From assembly GCA_020881915.1 (NCBI GenBank), contig JAJFPB010000011.1, forward strand, positions 1,736,001 to 1,800,000: a stretch of 64,000 nucleotides of DNA, given 5' to 3'. Both the position numbers and the translations under genes were made by a program. Positions 22,796 to 32,882 of the stretch are shown here, piece by piece (positions within the stretch are counted from its first letter, which is position 1; each line of letters starts with the position of its first letter). Below the pieces are notes generated by a model that was not told the DNA's origin, searched no databases, and was given only the letters and a program-made list of their open reading frames with translations. The DNA comes from Paramyrothecium sp. XJ0827 (lineage: Eukaryota; Ascomycota; Sordariomycetes; Hypocreales; Stachybotryaceae).

Positions 22796-23204
22796 AATCT
22801 CGTTCACAGTTTTCGGAAATCAAGAAAATAAGTGCGGCATTAGTATTGTTTCTTCAGCAGGTGTGGCCTTTTATTATTATCGTGCGTCAAACGTCTGCAA
22901 GATCATACTACTGTAGGCAAATGTCTTCGGCGTGTTCCCATGTTCCTAGTATATCCTGCAAAATGCCACACCCGATGTCGACTTCAGGTCGTGGTTTCGC
23001 GCATTTTCCCCCCTCCTCGTTTTCGGCCGCATACTAAAAGGCCGATTCGTGTAAATGGTGAACACAAAGCTGACCAGGCGTGCTCGACCCGAGAGTATAG
23101 ACTCATGGTCGATTGTCCTCGAGGACGTCTCGGGGAGCCAACACCTTGCTCAAACCCACATGCGACTACGTAGGCTATGGCTCAAGAGATAGCGCCATTT
23201 TGAT
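22796..23204. other. Intergenic, no gene seen
   Basis: About 400 bp between the LINE and the deaminase gene with no supported coding sequence or repeat. Confidence 0.5.
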
Positions 23205-25318
23205 CTAACGAGCGGATAGAAAGACTATTTCGTAAGTCTGGACGACCCACTCGAGGAATTGTGCCCATGAAGACTCCCACCGCTGCATCATGTCTTCCCG
23301 CTCGTCGTCACTTAAACATGAGTGCTCCATGCTCCACAATACCAGCTGCTTCCACCCATACAAGCTCATATCTGCCCGGCCCACCATAACTTGATAAAAG
23401 TCATGCGATAGTGACGAGCTTTTCACGTTAGCATGTGTGCCTGCCTCGATCACCGAGACCAACCGAGGAAAGGAGACGCACCGGAAAAGTGTTCCATTGT
23501 CAGAGTTGATCGTGCAATGTACCTTGTTGGCCAGCAGTTGGTACATAGTGTGCCCACTCGCGCGCGGCGTCAAGCCCAGGATCTCATTTGAGATAGGGCA
23601 GAGCTCGACGCAGACGTTGCGGGCCTTCATTTGCTGCATTATATAAGGGTGCTTTACCAGAGCATAACCGTGCCCGATGCGCCGTGAGTTAAGCAGCAAG
23701 GCATCTATGACATTTCCGTCCGTGTCTGTGCCCATATCCAGCGTCTCGCCGCAATGGAATAAGAACGGGATATCCAGGCCCTCCACGTCACAAATAGATC
23801 GAAACTCCAGCAGCTCGGGGATAAACTTCTTTATGGGCCATCCCATGGCTTCCTCGCCGACAAGATCGAACCCTGCTTACAAGTTAGCAAGCATGCCGCT
23901 ATCCTCCGGCGCAATAAGGCCATACCTGCTATCCACTGCGGCCACTGCTTCTTGAAGGCGATGCACTCTTTTAAGGCCGCCCTGAGGCCGGATGGCTCGA
24001 ATGAACGCGGTGTGCAGTAAATGACTTTGAGACCGCCGAAGAATTGTTCCTGTTTCCTCGTGTCGGACTGGAACTTTTCTACCTCTTCGATAATTATCTT
24101 CATAATACCCCAGTTGTCGATTGGGCCGCTGCCATCGTCATGGTATAGTTGGTTGCTTGTCATAAAATTAGGTCGAATTTCAGCGTACTGTATATTGTCC
24201 TTCAACAAGTCCTCCAGGCATAGACGTGTGTAGCGCTTGTAAGCTGTTTCGTAGTTGAAGAGCCCTTTCATCATCCTGGTGCGTCCATTAAATTTCTCCC
24301 AGGCTCTGTAGGATGGCGAATGGTGAGTGAAAAGCCGAACATTAAAGTGATCAGTCGATTGTGCAATACATACCCTGATGCTGTTTGCAGCATATCATGC
24401 GCCTCTTTCTCTTGGAATTCAAGCTTGTCCATGAGCCACTGCTCCGGCAAGGGTGGCCTCAAGATGTGGTCGGGGTACCGGTCGATGAACTCGCGAAAGC
24501 GCATTGTTTGTCGAGGCTGGTAGTTTGGTGAGAATAAGTCTCCAGGCTGCTCCTTTTCGGGGGTCAGGATGGAAAATCGTATTTCGCATTTATCAAAGTT
24601 AACGTAATTGTTGTCTGAAGTAAGGGGCACATCACTCGTGATGAACATGCGGTCCATGCTCTTTGCAATGCTCAGGAGTACGCGGGGCTGCAGACATGCG
24701 TTGAAGTGAACATGCAGGTGGGCGCCTTTTGGCATCTTGCGAGCAACTTTAAGGAGAGCTGTCTCTTCGATAAGAGGTAGATTGGATAGGAAATGGTCCC
24801 CAGGAAATCTGGGGTGCAGTTGGCCGCCATGGCCTTGCCGCGGCGCGGCGAAGTCGTAGACATGAAACGCGGTCGCGAAGCTTGAGATGCTGAATAACGG
24901 CGTCGGCACGCTGCTCAAGCGGGGAGGCGGTTCTACGACAGGCGTAGTCAAAGTCGAGCTTTGTCTCGGTCTCGACGAGCTGCTGGCGGGCGGCAAAGTA
25001 GTCGTTGCTGGTTGCCTTGGCTGGTAATGCGACAGAGGCATCGCAGTCCTTGGTGTCATCGGGCGCCGTCCTAACACCCAGATCCAGGTTGGCAACCTCC
25101 TCGTCTAGCATGTTGACGATCCTCCGTGCGGCCGCCACGTCTTGAGCATGACTCTGTAGAGGCGCCGCGGATGATATGGCATGGTCTGCGGGGGAGGATT
25201 TGTTACCAGAGAGCACATCAGGATTGCAGTCCGGTAGCTGTCGGGGGCATAGTAGGTCCATGATGTTCCACAAAAACTCGGTGACCACTGCTCGCTGGGA
25301 ATCGCTCTGTTCTAGCAT
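23205..25318 (-). pseudogene. Adenosine deaminase-related (ADGF/CECR1-type) gene with one frameshift
   Basis: Minus-strand exons 25318-24374, 24305-23926, 23872-23482 and 23418-23205 join through introns of 68, 53 and 63 nt; the last removes an insert inside NSDNGTLFR|SSLSHDF. Metal and active-site motifs are present: HLHVHFNA (HxH), HCGE, and the NSDNG box replacing the classical SDDP. These enzymes convert adenosine to inosine, and some are secreted. The first exon, however, changes frame at about 24870 (LKLRDRV then YDFAAPRQGHGGQ); total exon length is 1930 nt, one base more than a multiple of three, which fits a single inserted base. The start at MLEQSDSQ (25318) is tentative. Either the gene is freshly inactivated or the assembly has an error here. 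Confidence 0.75.
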
Positions 25319-25656
25319 GTTTACACATGCAATCAGTAACATTAAATAGATGCATCGATGGCTATAACCGCTTCGGACAAACGTACAATCCATGCTGCTC
25401 TGTGTGGCTATGCACCGGTAACCATATAATCTCATTCCGCCTCCTACTCAGCCTCCCACTAGTCGTTGGCCTCAATACTGTATCTGCGAATAGTGAGAGT
25501 AGTGAACCAACCCATGCTCCGTCTCCACCGACGAAAGCGTTCGACGTATCAAGCGTGATGTCACGATGAAAATGGTGATGGTGCTCTGCAACACAACGCT
25601 ACATTGTGGTCTGCATTAGTGCTTTCGACATCACATCTGTTGAAGGGTAAATGGGA
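25319..25656. other. Intergenic, 5' flank of the deaminase gene
   Basis: No gene supported; it presumably contains the deaminase promoter. It ends at the TA flanking the first MITE. Confidence 0.4.
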
Positions 25657-25658
25657 TA

Positions 25659-25965
25659 CAGCCAAAACCGAAATGAGTGTCCGCCTTTTGTTGCCCAACA
25701 ACAGCTTTCACGGCACAGACCAACTGATCCACATGTGGCGGGTACCGTACTATCACTGTGATCCGCAAGTATTCATCACCCCACAAAGCCCAGAAGTAGC
25801 CGTAGGGAGGGCCTAGAAAGCAACAAAGAGAACTTCTAGAAGATACATCTCAAGAACACGGTTGACTGTTCATTGACACTGTACAAGCCACAATAGACCC
25901 AAAAATAGTCACTTTAGAAATCTGTTGTTGAACGAACAGGCGGACACTCATTTCGGTTTTGGCTG
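25659..25965. mobile_element. MITE copy 1 (Tc1/mariner-like, TA-flanked, 307 bp)
   Basis: It is flanked by TA on both sides (25657-25658 and 25966-25967). The ends are long inverted repeats; the first 20 nt are CAGCCAAAACCGAAATGAGT, mirrored at the right end, and similarity continues for more than 40 bp through TGTCCGCC and a CAACAACAG motif. There is no coding capacity. A second copy of the family lies at 26173-26478. Confidence 0.85.
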
Positions 25966-26172
25966 TACCACATGATGTGACCAATATGCGAATCCCTGTC
26001 GAAAATAGATTGCTACTGCGAAGGCGGGTCGCACCCTAGGTAAGGCATCTTGCGACCCATCAAAAGACGGTTCACTCCTGGGTCTAGGCAAAGCTTGCGA
26101 CTCCACCAAAACGTATTCCTGGTGACTGCTCCACTGGCTCCCACGATGATATTCGGTAACGAGATGGGTGTA

Positions 26173-26478
26173 CAGAATAAATCAAAATGAGTGTCCGCCT
26201 TTTGTCGTTCAACCAGCACAGACCAGTCGCGCTATGTGGGGCCGACACTGTGATGCGACTGTGACCCGCAAGTATTCAATCAGATGTAAAGGTTGCCACA
26301 AGATTGATTTCCTATGGGGTTCACGGAAAGAAAGAACAAAGAGACCTTCTGGACGCTACATTCTGAAAAGACCGCTGATGTGTGATCCGCACCGTATAAG
26401 CCATGGCGATCCTAAAAATAGGCATTTTTTAAATCCGTTGTAGAACGAGCAAGCGGACACTCATTTCGATCAAGGCTG
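26173..26478. mobile_element. MITE copy 2 (same family, 306 bp)
   Basis: TA flanks are at 26171-26172 and 26479-26480. It shares AAAATGAGTGTCCGCCTTTT at the left, ACTCATTTCGAT...GGCTG at the right, and internal blocks such as GACCCGCAAGTATTCA with copy 1, but is clearly diverged. A LINE insertion lies directly beside its right end. Confidence 0.8.
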
Positions 26479-26490
26479 TATGGTGCGGCA

Positions 26491-27171
26491 GGCTCAACGG
26501 ATACCTTTTCCGAATTGGAATAGCAGCATCGCAGCAATGCGCGTGCGGACAAGCGATAGAAACAGTGGAGCATTTTCTCTTTCGATGCAGGAAATGGACA
26601 GTGCACAGGACTGAAATGCTGCAATGCACCGAGACGCAAAGAGGAAACCTCTCGTTCTACTTGGGAGGGAAATCACGATCAGATGGCGCTCAGTGGACGC
26701 CAGATATGAAAGCAGTCCGCGCAACTATACGATTTGCCATAGCCACAGGTCGGCTGGATATGCGATATTGAGATTGGATTTACAAAAAGTCTTGTCTGTT
26801 TATGCTAGGTGACTAATTCAAACCCTCGACCGAACAACCCGTGGCACAAGAGTGGACGTCGCTTCAGCCGCCGAAGATAGGACACTGAACACTTGAAGAA
26901 TAGCCTTCAAGCTAGTTCGCTGGCAACGCTATTAAAGCCGCGGGAGAATAAGGCAGAGCGGAACAGAATGGAAAATTGTGATTACAAAAATGAGTGTTGT
27001 GATTAAGGGTGCAAAGGAAGGTCTGGTATATGCTTGAGGGTAAATGCCACAGAGAATGGGCTGAGGGAGTCGAGGACGAAAATCAGGCATTGTATGTACG
27101 CATTAGTGACCAGTGCCCTCTCGGCCTGAACAGGCTGCCGGGCGTAATAAATTGTATTGTATTGTATTGTA
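26491..27171 (+). mobile_element. 5'-truncated LINE (Tad-like) with 14-bp target duplication
   Basis: It begins inside ORF2: the last 93 codons (LNGYLFRIG, the Cys/His knuckle CACGQAIETVEHFLFRC, then WTPDMKAVRATIRFAIATGR) end at TGA 26769-26771. A 3' UTR follows, and the terminus is GGCTGCCGGGCGTAATAAAT plus four ATTGT-type repeats. The direct repeat TGTATGGTGCGGCA stands at 26477-26490 and 27168-27181 (its first bases may overlap the tail). This is the signature of target-primed reverse transcription with 5' truncation. The target was the right edge of MITE copy 2, so this insertion is younger than the MITE. Confidence 0.85.
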
Positions 27172-27181
27172 TGGTGCGGCA

Positions 27182-27561
27182 CCGGTACAGTGATCTTGGC
27201 CATGCTAAAGTAAAAATGCTGATCTGGGGGCCAAAGATGTTACACCTGCGGGACCAGGTAATAGAACAGGTGGAAACGAATTCGTTCGCAGCAGACTTTA
27301 TTGGTCTGATTGGAGTTCACATTCAAACCAAGTCTCCAACGAACCCACACCACTATGGGGCATCGGCTTCAGTACTTATCACTGTTACAAATGAACCAAG
27401 TAGAGATTTTATGACCGTTACTGAACGTGTCACTGCGATGATGCCACCACAAATTTTTTTTTTTAAAGACGAATCGTCAGGAATGTAAAATCTATATGAT
27501 TGACTGTTGACTGCCACTTCACCTCCGTTATTCCATAACTCTAAATCATTATACTTGAAGA
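27182..27561. other. Intergenic, upstream of the terpene synthase-like gene
   Basis: No gene supported. It presumably contains the promoter of the ABA3-like gene that starts at 27562 or 27580. Confidence 0.4.
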
Positions 27562-28801
27562 TTGCCCTGTCGGAGGAAAATGGCGAAACGTGATCCGGCT
27601 GTGTCCTTGGACAACAATATCAACGCTGTGGATATTTCCCCTCGAAGGACCTCCTCCAAACGCCAGGATCGGTGGTTCTACCCTGCGGAGATAAAAATGA
27701 TCTGGAAGGGCTCGATATCAAAGCACTTGGCCTATCGGACGAATTTGTCGAAGAAACATTCACTTGTGCTTGGGAGTATGCTCGATGCGTTATTCCCCAC
27801 TATACAAACTGGGACAGATATATTGCGTTCGTCCGCATCACGATCATCGCAACCATCGCCGAGTTCCGTGGGGATCTTGTCGATATAGCTGCTGGCGACG
27901 ACGTGCTCGGCTACAATGTTGGCAAATTGATGGATACTCTCTACGCAGGCACCCCATGCTACGAAGAGATGGGACGCGAGTACAGGGCTTTTTGTTGATG
28001 GCGGCTGAGAAATCGAGGTCGCGACGAAACACCAAGCTATTCGGTCGCTACATCAATGCGATTGCGCGTTCTCCAGAGAACTGGTATCGCATACGCGACA
28101 AAGATTCTTTGTTGCGTACAGCAATTGCTGCTGCGATAACTTGTAATGATATCAATGATTATTGGTTTGAAGAGCATGAGATCAGAATGCTCTCTGAAAT
28201 TGGAAATATTCTCTACGATGCAGTGGCTTTCTACAAGCATCGCGCCGAAGGGGAGACGCATAACACCTTTGCATACCTCGATGCTAGTTTACGCGAGGAA
28301 AGCTATTGGAGGTGTCGCGAGCTCCTTTGGGCTCTGGATACGGCTTTGGCAAGGTCTAAGCCTCATCTGATCACAATCAATCTGATTCGACAGTTCGGTG
28401 GCCTCATTCACATGTCGATGCGGCGCTATCGCTTTGTCGAGGATGGTTTGATGATTGGGCGCCCCGAGGGTGAAAGCACTGTTACGGAATCCCGCCAGAA
28501 TTACAAACTCTGGTATCGGGTTGACGCACCTCACGAACCATTCTCCGAGGATGAGGAACGTTACGAATCCATTTTGGCGCGAAACAATACCCTTCTGTTT
28601 GACGGATTGGCTGAAATGCTTCAGAGCAATGAGAATTGCGACCATTGCCAAAACCGGGACGGCTACGGCGCCGAAAGTTCGGGCCAGTTTGGTGGCGTCC
28701 AACTGTGCGACTCATGCAAGGCAAAGTGGAAAACTGCTCTGGAAACACTACATACTCGCACGATGTATGTCTTCCCACAGCTTCAGGCAGTCCAAAAATA
28801 G
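27562..28801 (+). pseudogene. BcABA3-type sesquiterpene synthase, two single-base deletions
   Basis: Three successive frames form one uninterrupted protein of about 407 residues (from ATG 27580; an alternative start is 27562) once two one-base losses are bridged. One is in the A5 run at 27693-27697 and one in the T5 run at 27989-27993; 1222 nt plus 2 is a multiple of three, as expected. Family features are CAWEYARCVIPHYTNW, IAEFRGDLVD, MGREYRAF, then YDAVAFYKHRAEGET, GGLIHMSMRRYRFVEDGL, and a C-terminal CDHCQNR...GGVQLCDSC. BcABA3 of Botrytis makes the C15 precursor of abscisic acid and lacks the classical DDxxD motif, which is also absent here. The assignment is by recalled family resemblance. 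Both breaks are in homopolymers, so sequencing error is a real alternative to pseudogenisation. A P450 lies 4 kb downstream. Confidence 0.75.
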
Positions 28802-29115
28802 ACATAGTAGTGATACTGATATTATCATCTGATTGCCCTAAGTACAGTAGTATGAAATCGTATTGTATTCGTTCTGAGATCGATTTATTTCAGGGCTATC
28901 CTTCTGTCCGCGGGCTGCTACTGCTGCTTATGGTCGCTGACACTATCCCCTTGAGCGTCATAAGGTGCAGGGGATGTATCGTACTCCACACCACCCCTGT
29001 CCGTGATGTCAGTACATTGAGGAACAAGGAAATCCCTGTCCATAGAAATAGCTATGTAACGGATTTTGACGATGCTTCCGCAACGGACAACGCTGCCGCT
29101 ACTAGCTATCTGACG

Positions 29116-31251
29116 ATGGAAGCAGACAACGATGCCGCCGCGGCCACAGTGGCCCCTGAGGAACGGATTCCTGTTACAACGGACCATAGCCGGCGCGAGC
29201 AACCTATTGATAACACATGCCGGCCGGACCACAAGCCAGCAAGCCGTACAGGGTCACATTTTAAACCCCTCGACCTTCCATATCAACCCTTTAAGGTCCG
29301 GGACCTTCCAGAGACGCCTTTGAAGCTTTTCCAGCTTTTTCTACCCGAATCCCTAGTTGAACAATGGGTCAGCTATACAAATAGCCAACCACCCACCGAC
29401 CGAGCCGTCCGATGGGAGCCGTCAAAATCAGTGGATATCAACATCCGTTGCTGAGATCTATATATGGATAGACATTGTGATATCAATGACTCTATATAAG
29501 GCTCCTCGAAATTCAAGACTATTGGAAGGTCTCAGACGAAGGGCATTTTGTCCCTACCTTTCCATGGATACGGTTTATGACATATAATAGATTTACGCTA
29601 CTAAAAAGCCGGCTTCGAATTGACGATCTAGATACGGTCCACCATGGAATCCCTCGTCCGTACAACAAGGTCAATGAATGGGCCAACTATATCATGAAAG
29701 CTGCTATAGCTGCTGTTGAAGTTGGCAGCAATATTGGTGTGGATGAGGGCATCATCGGCTTCGACGGACGGTCCCGGCAGAAGGTAACGATCCCTAATAA
29801 ACCAACGCCCACAGGGATCAAGGTCTGGATACTAGCTGCCCAAGGCTATATCTTACACTGGATTTGGCATACGCCTGGGTCCAAATTTGGTCCTGTCGGA
29901 ATTGAACAGCCACAGAAAAAGCCCCCTTAAAAACAGCCCTCAAACAAGCCGTCAGATGAGCCGTTGGATGAGGGCTCTGACGATATGTCTGACGATATGT
30001 CTGACGATGCCTCTGATATCTCAGAGGGCCCGGCAGACGATGCCTTGGACGGCATTGACGAGGTCCTAGATGACGATATGTCTGACGATATGTCTGACGA
30101 TGCCTCTGATATCTCAGAGGGCCCGGCAGACGATGCCTTGGACGGCATTGACGAGGTCCTAGATGACGATAAGGCTCTGAACCCGACCCAAGCTGTCGTT
30201 GTTTTCCTAGTAAACAAGCTGCCCGCCAATATATATCATGTCTTTGTTGATAACCTCTTTTCATCGCCGCAGCTCTTCCGGCAGCTACGACAGCTAGGCA
30301 TTGGAGCCACAGGCACAGCCCGTACGAATAGTGGCATACATAGGGACCTTGTCAAGGCGAAAAAAGACGACAATAAGGGCCGGAACCTATGGTCATGGGG
30401 CCGTCTCATAGCCAAGGCCACAGCAGATAACAAGGTCCGGAAATCTAGAAGATCCTACTGAATTTCCCTACTAATTACTAGATATCTAGGTCAACCAAAT
30501 CGGCTGGAAGGACAATGCCTTAGTGTTGTTTTTAACGACGGTTTACACCGGCCAAGAGACCCTCGAATGTATCCGCCGGCGGCCAACAACAACAAGGGCT
30601 CGAGCCCGCTCAATTAAACGGCTCTTTGGTGCCGAGCCCATCTTGAAGCTAGATATCCCGTCTGTCGCAGCCGATTATAATAAACTGATGAATGCCGTGG
30701 ATAGGGCTGATCATCTTCGGTCTAACAGGCATCTTGACCGTCGTCAGAGACGGGGCCCTGCCCGGGATCTGACCTGGTCCTTTGTCCTATCTGTGGCTCT
30801 ATCTAATAGCTTCATCTTGCAACAGCAAGGTCAGCCAAGCTGGAAGCCGTATAGGGCCCAAAGTCGGTTCCAACAAGCCTTAGTTGACGAGATTCTCCGT
30901 ACATACGGAAAAGACGGGACATCTAGAGAACGCTATCGAGCTGGTAATGAATCCATTCCTATAGCACAACATAATTGGATAGATAGAGAGAAAAGAGCCT
31001 GCTGTCTAGCTTGTCAGGGCATCCAAATTGGCCCAAGGTCAAGGAGCTCAACACAGGCTCGAAAACGCCGTCAAAATGACGCCCCTTTGGCCACATTGGA
31101 TGCGAATAGCATCAATAGCCGGGCCGGCCCTGAGCCCCCAAGGAAGAAACAGAAGGCAGGAACATGGACTCCACACGGCTGTGACGTATGTAATGTAGCC
31201 CTTTGTAACGACGGAAAATGCTGGGACTTCTATCATAGGCAAAATTACTAG
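29116..31251 (+). pseudogene. piggyBac transposase A, with frameshifts and a stop
   Basis: The likely start is MEADNDAAAA (29116). The N-terminal part (LPETPLKLFQLFLPESLVEQWV) shifts frame at about 29400-29450 into TSVAEIYIWIDIVISM, shifts again near 29575 into NRFTLLKSRLRI, and meets an in-frame TAA at 29928-29930. The catalytic aspartates of the family are visible: GVDEGIIGFDGR, FVDNLFSS and NAVDRADHLR. A 55-nt intron (30435-30489) joins DNK to VNQIGWKDNA. The C-terminus has a Cys-rich domain (CCLACQGIQIG, CDVCNVALC). An acidic repeat sits at 29979-30164. It is non-functional as read. Confidence 0.85.
29979..30164 (+). repeat. Perfect tandem duplication, 93 bp x 2, inside piggyBac transposase A
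   Basis: Two identical 93-bp units (29979-30071 and 30072-30164), each encoding 31 acidic residues starting DDMSDDMSDDASDISEG. They keep the frame and lie in the linker between two parts of the catalytic core. Perfect identity implies a recent duplication. Confidence 0.9.
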
Positions 31252-31340
31252 GCAGACAATGTACCTACATTTTACAGCATTTTAATTGGATCAGATCCAT
31301 GTCCGATACACCCCCTGCACCTTAGCACAGCCAAGGGGAT

Positions 31341-32180
31341 AGCCAAACCTACATCTGATAACAAGGTCCGGATATCTAGAAGATCCTACTGAATTTCCCT
31401 ACTAATTAGTTACTAGATATCTAGGTCAACCAAATCGGCTGGAAGGACAATGCCTTAGTGTTGTTTTTTACTACAGTTTACACCGGCCAAGAGACCATCA
31501 ATTGCATCCGCCGGCGGCCAACAACAACAACGGCTCGAGCCCGCTCAATCAAGCGGCTCTTTGGCAACGAGGCCATCTTGAAGCTAGATATCCCGTCTGT
31601 CGCAGCCGATTATAATAACTTGATGAATGCTGTGGATCGTGGTGATCATCTTCGGTCCAATAAGCATTTTAACCGTCGTCAGAGACGGGGTCCGGCTCGA
31701 GCTATTACCTGGTCTTTCCTCCTTGCTATAGCTCTGTCTAACAGCTTCCTTTTGCAACGAGACGGTCAACCAAGGTGGAAACGCCACAAGGCTCAAAGTC
31801 GGTTCCAACAAGCCTTAGTTGACGATATCTTCCGTACATACGGAAAAGACGGGACATCTAGACAACGATATCAAGCCGGCAATAGCTCGATCTCAACAGA
31901 CGAACATACTTGGATTAATAGGAAGAAACGAGCCTGCTGTCTAGCTTGTCAGGGCATTCAAATTGGTCCAAGGACAAAGACCTCACAGCAGGCTCAAAAA
32001 CGCCGTCAAAATGACGCCCCTTTGGCCACATTAGATGCAAATAGCATCAATAGCCGAGCTGAGCGCCCTACGAAGAAAAGGAAACAAGGAACATGGACCC
32101 GCAACGGCTGTGACGTATGTAATGTAGCCATTTGTAACAAGGATAAATGCTGGGACTTCTATCATAGGCAAAATTATTAG
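31341..32180 (+). pseudogene. piggyBac transposase B, 3' half only
   Basis: After DNKV-like sequence and a copy of the intron, the frame from 31458 to 32180 parallels the C-terminal half of transposase A. It shows TTVYTGQET, RSIKRLFG, NAVDRGDHLR (third Asp), CCLACQGIQIG and the terminal CDVCNVAIC...FYHRQNY. It differs from A by many substitutions, so it is not a recent tandem copy but part of another element. The first two catalytic Asp are missing. Confidence 0.85.
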
Positions 32181-32269
32181 GTAGATTATGTACCTATATT
32201 TTAGAGCATTTTAATTGGTACAGATGCCTGTACGATACATCCCCTGCACCTTATGACGCTCAAGGGGAT

Positions 32270-32882
32270 GGCCCTACTGGACCAATAACCTGACTTAGCA
32301 GGCTCCGACATATATACACGAAATTGACATTCTGTCGCCTTAAATCTAAACGTTTTATAAGATCCAGGTTCAGCATTAGATCGAGCTGCTTTGACTTACA
32401 CTTGCGTATCATAGTAGCGCTACGATACAGCCAAACGGTGCTATGGAAGGTACAGAAAATTGAGAGGCGGAAATCTTCTCGTCCTGCACTCAAGGATTTG
32501 ATTTTCTACTTTTCCTGTTTCGCTCTTCAATGGGTCGGCTTACTGTGGGACAACAGCTTCATCATGTGCGGTATTTTCTGGGACGTGACGCGGGTCTGCA
32601 AGGGCTTGGTGTGGGTCAATGTGGATGTGTGAACCTGTTGGCAAATGCATACAATGCGGAGAGTACCGAAATTGCATGTGAGTGTATACGGCCATGTGCA
32701 TAGCGAGCCGTCGATTGTTGCGGTGATGCAGGGGCTCATAAGGTCACGGAATGGTTTATTGTTCTTATGTAAGTTATATAAAGCGGTATAACGGTTCTTT
32801 CGGGAATTCCTCCAAAGGTCTGCAGCATCATCCATTCGTTCCATTCACCCGGCTAGCAGCAGACAAGCATTCTCTTGTTACG
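32270..32882. other. Intergenic, upstream of the P450
   Basis: No gene supported. It should include the P450 promoter; the 100 bp before ATG 32883 contain TATATAAAG at about 32774. Confidence 0.45.

Larger units (their letters stand above)
28945..32269 (+). mobile_element. Chimeric piggyBac-type element with duplicated 3' part
   Basis: The outer ends are perfect 40-bp inverted repeats (28945-28984 and 32230-32269; first bases ATCCCCTTGAGCGTCATAAG). An internal, diverged copy of the right terminus lies at 31301-31340. Immediately after it the 3' half of a second, diverged transposase gene begins (31341-32180), followed by its own right end. The structure is therefore left end, gene A, right end A, 3' half of gene B, right end B. 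The outer left end matches right end B, not A. No TTAA duplication is seen (flanks CACT and GGCC), so the locus arose by recombination between copies or was rearranged later. Confidence 0.8.

Noticed and set aside
28636..29454. Long plus-strand frame of 272 codons overlapping the ABA3-like gene end
   Set aside because: Its first part is a shadow of the synthase in another frame; only the part after about 29116 belongs to the piggyBac transposase.
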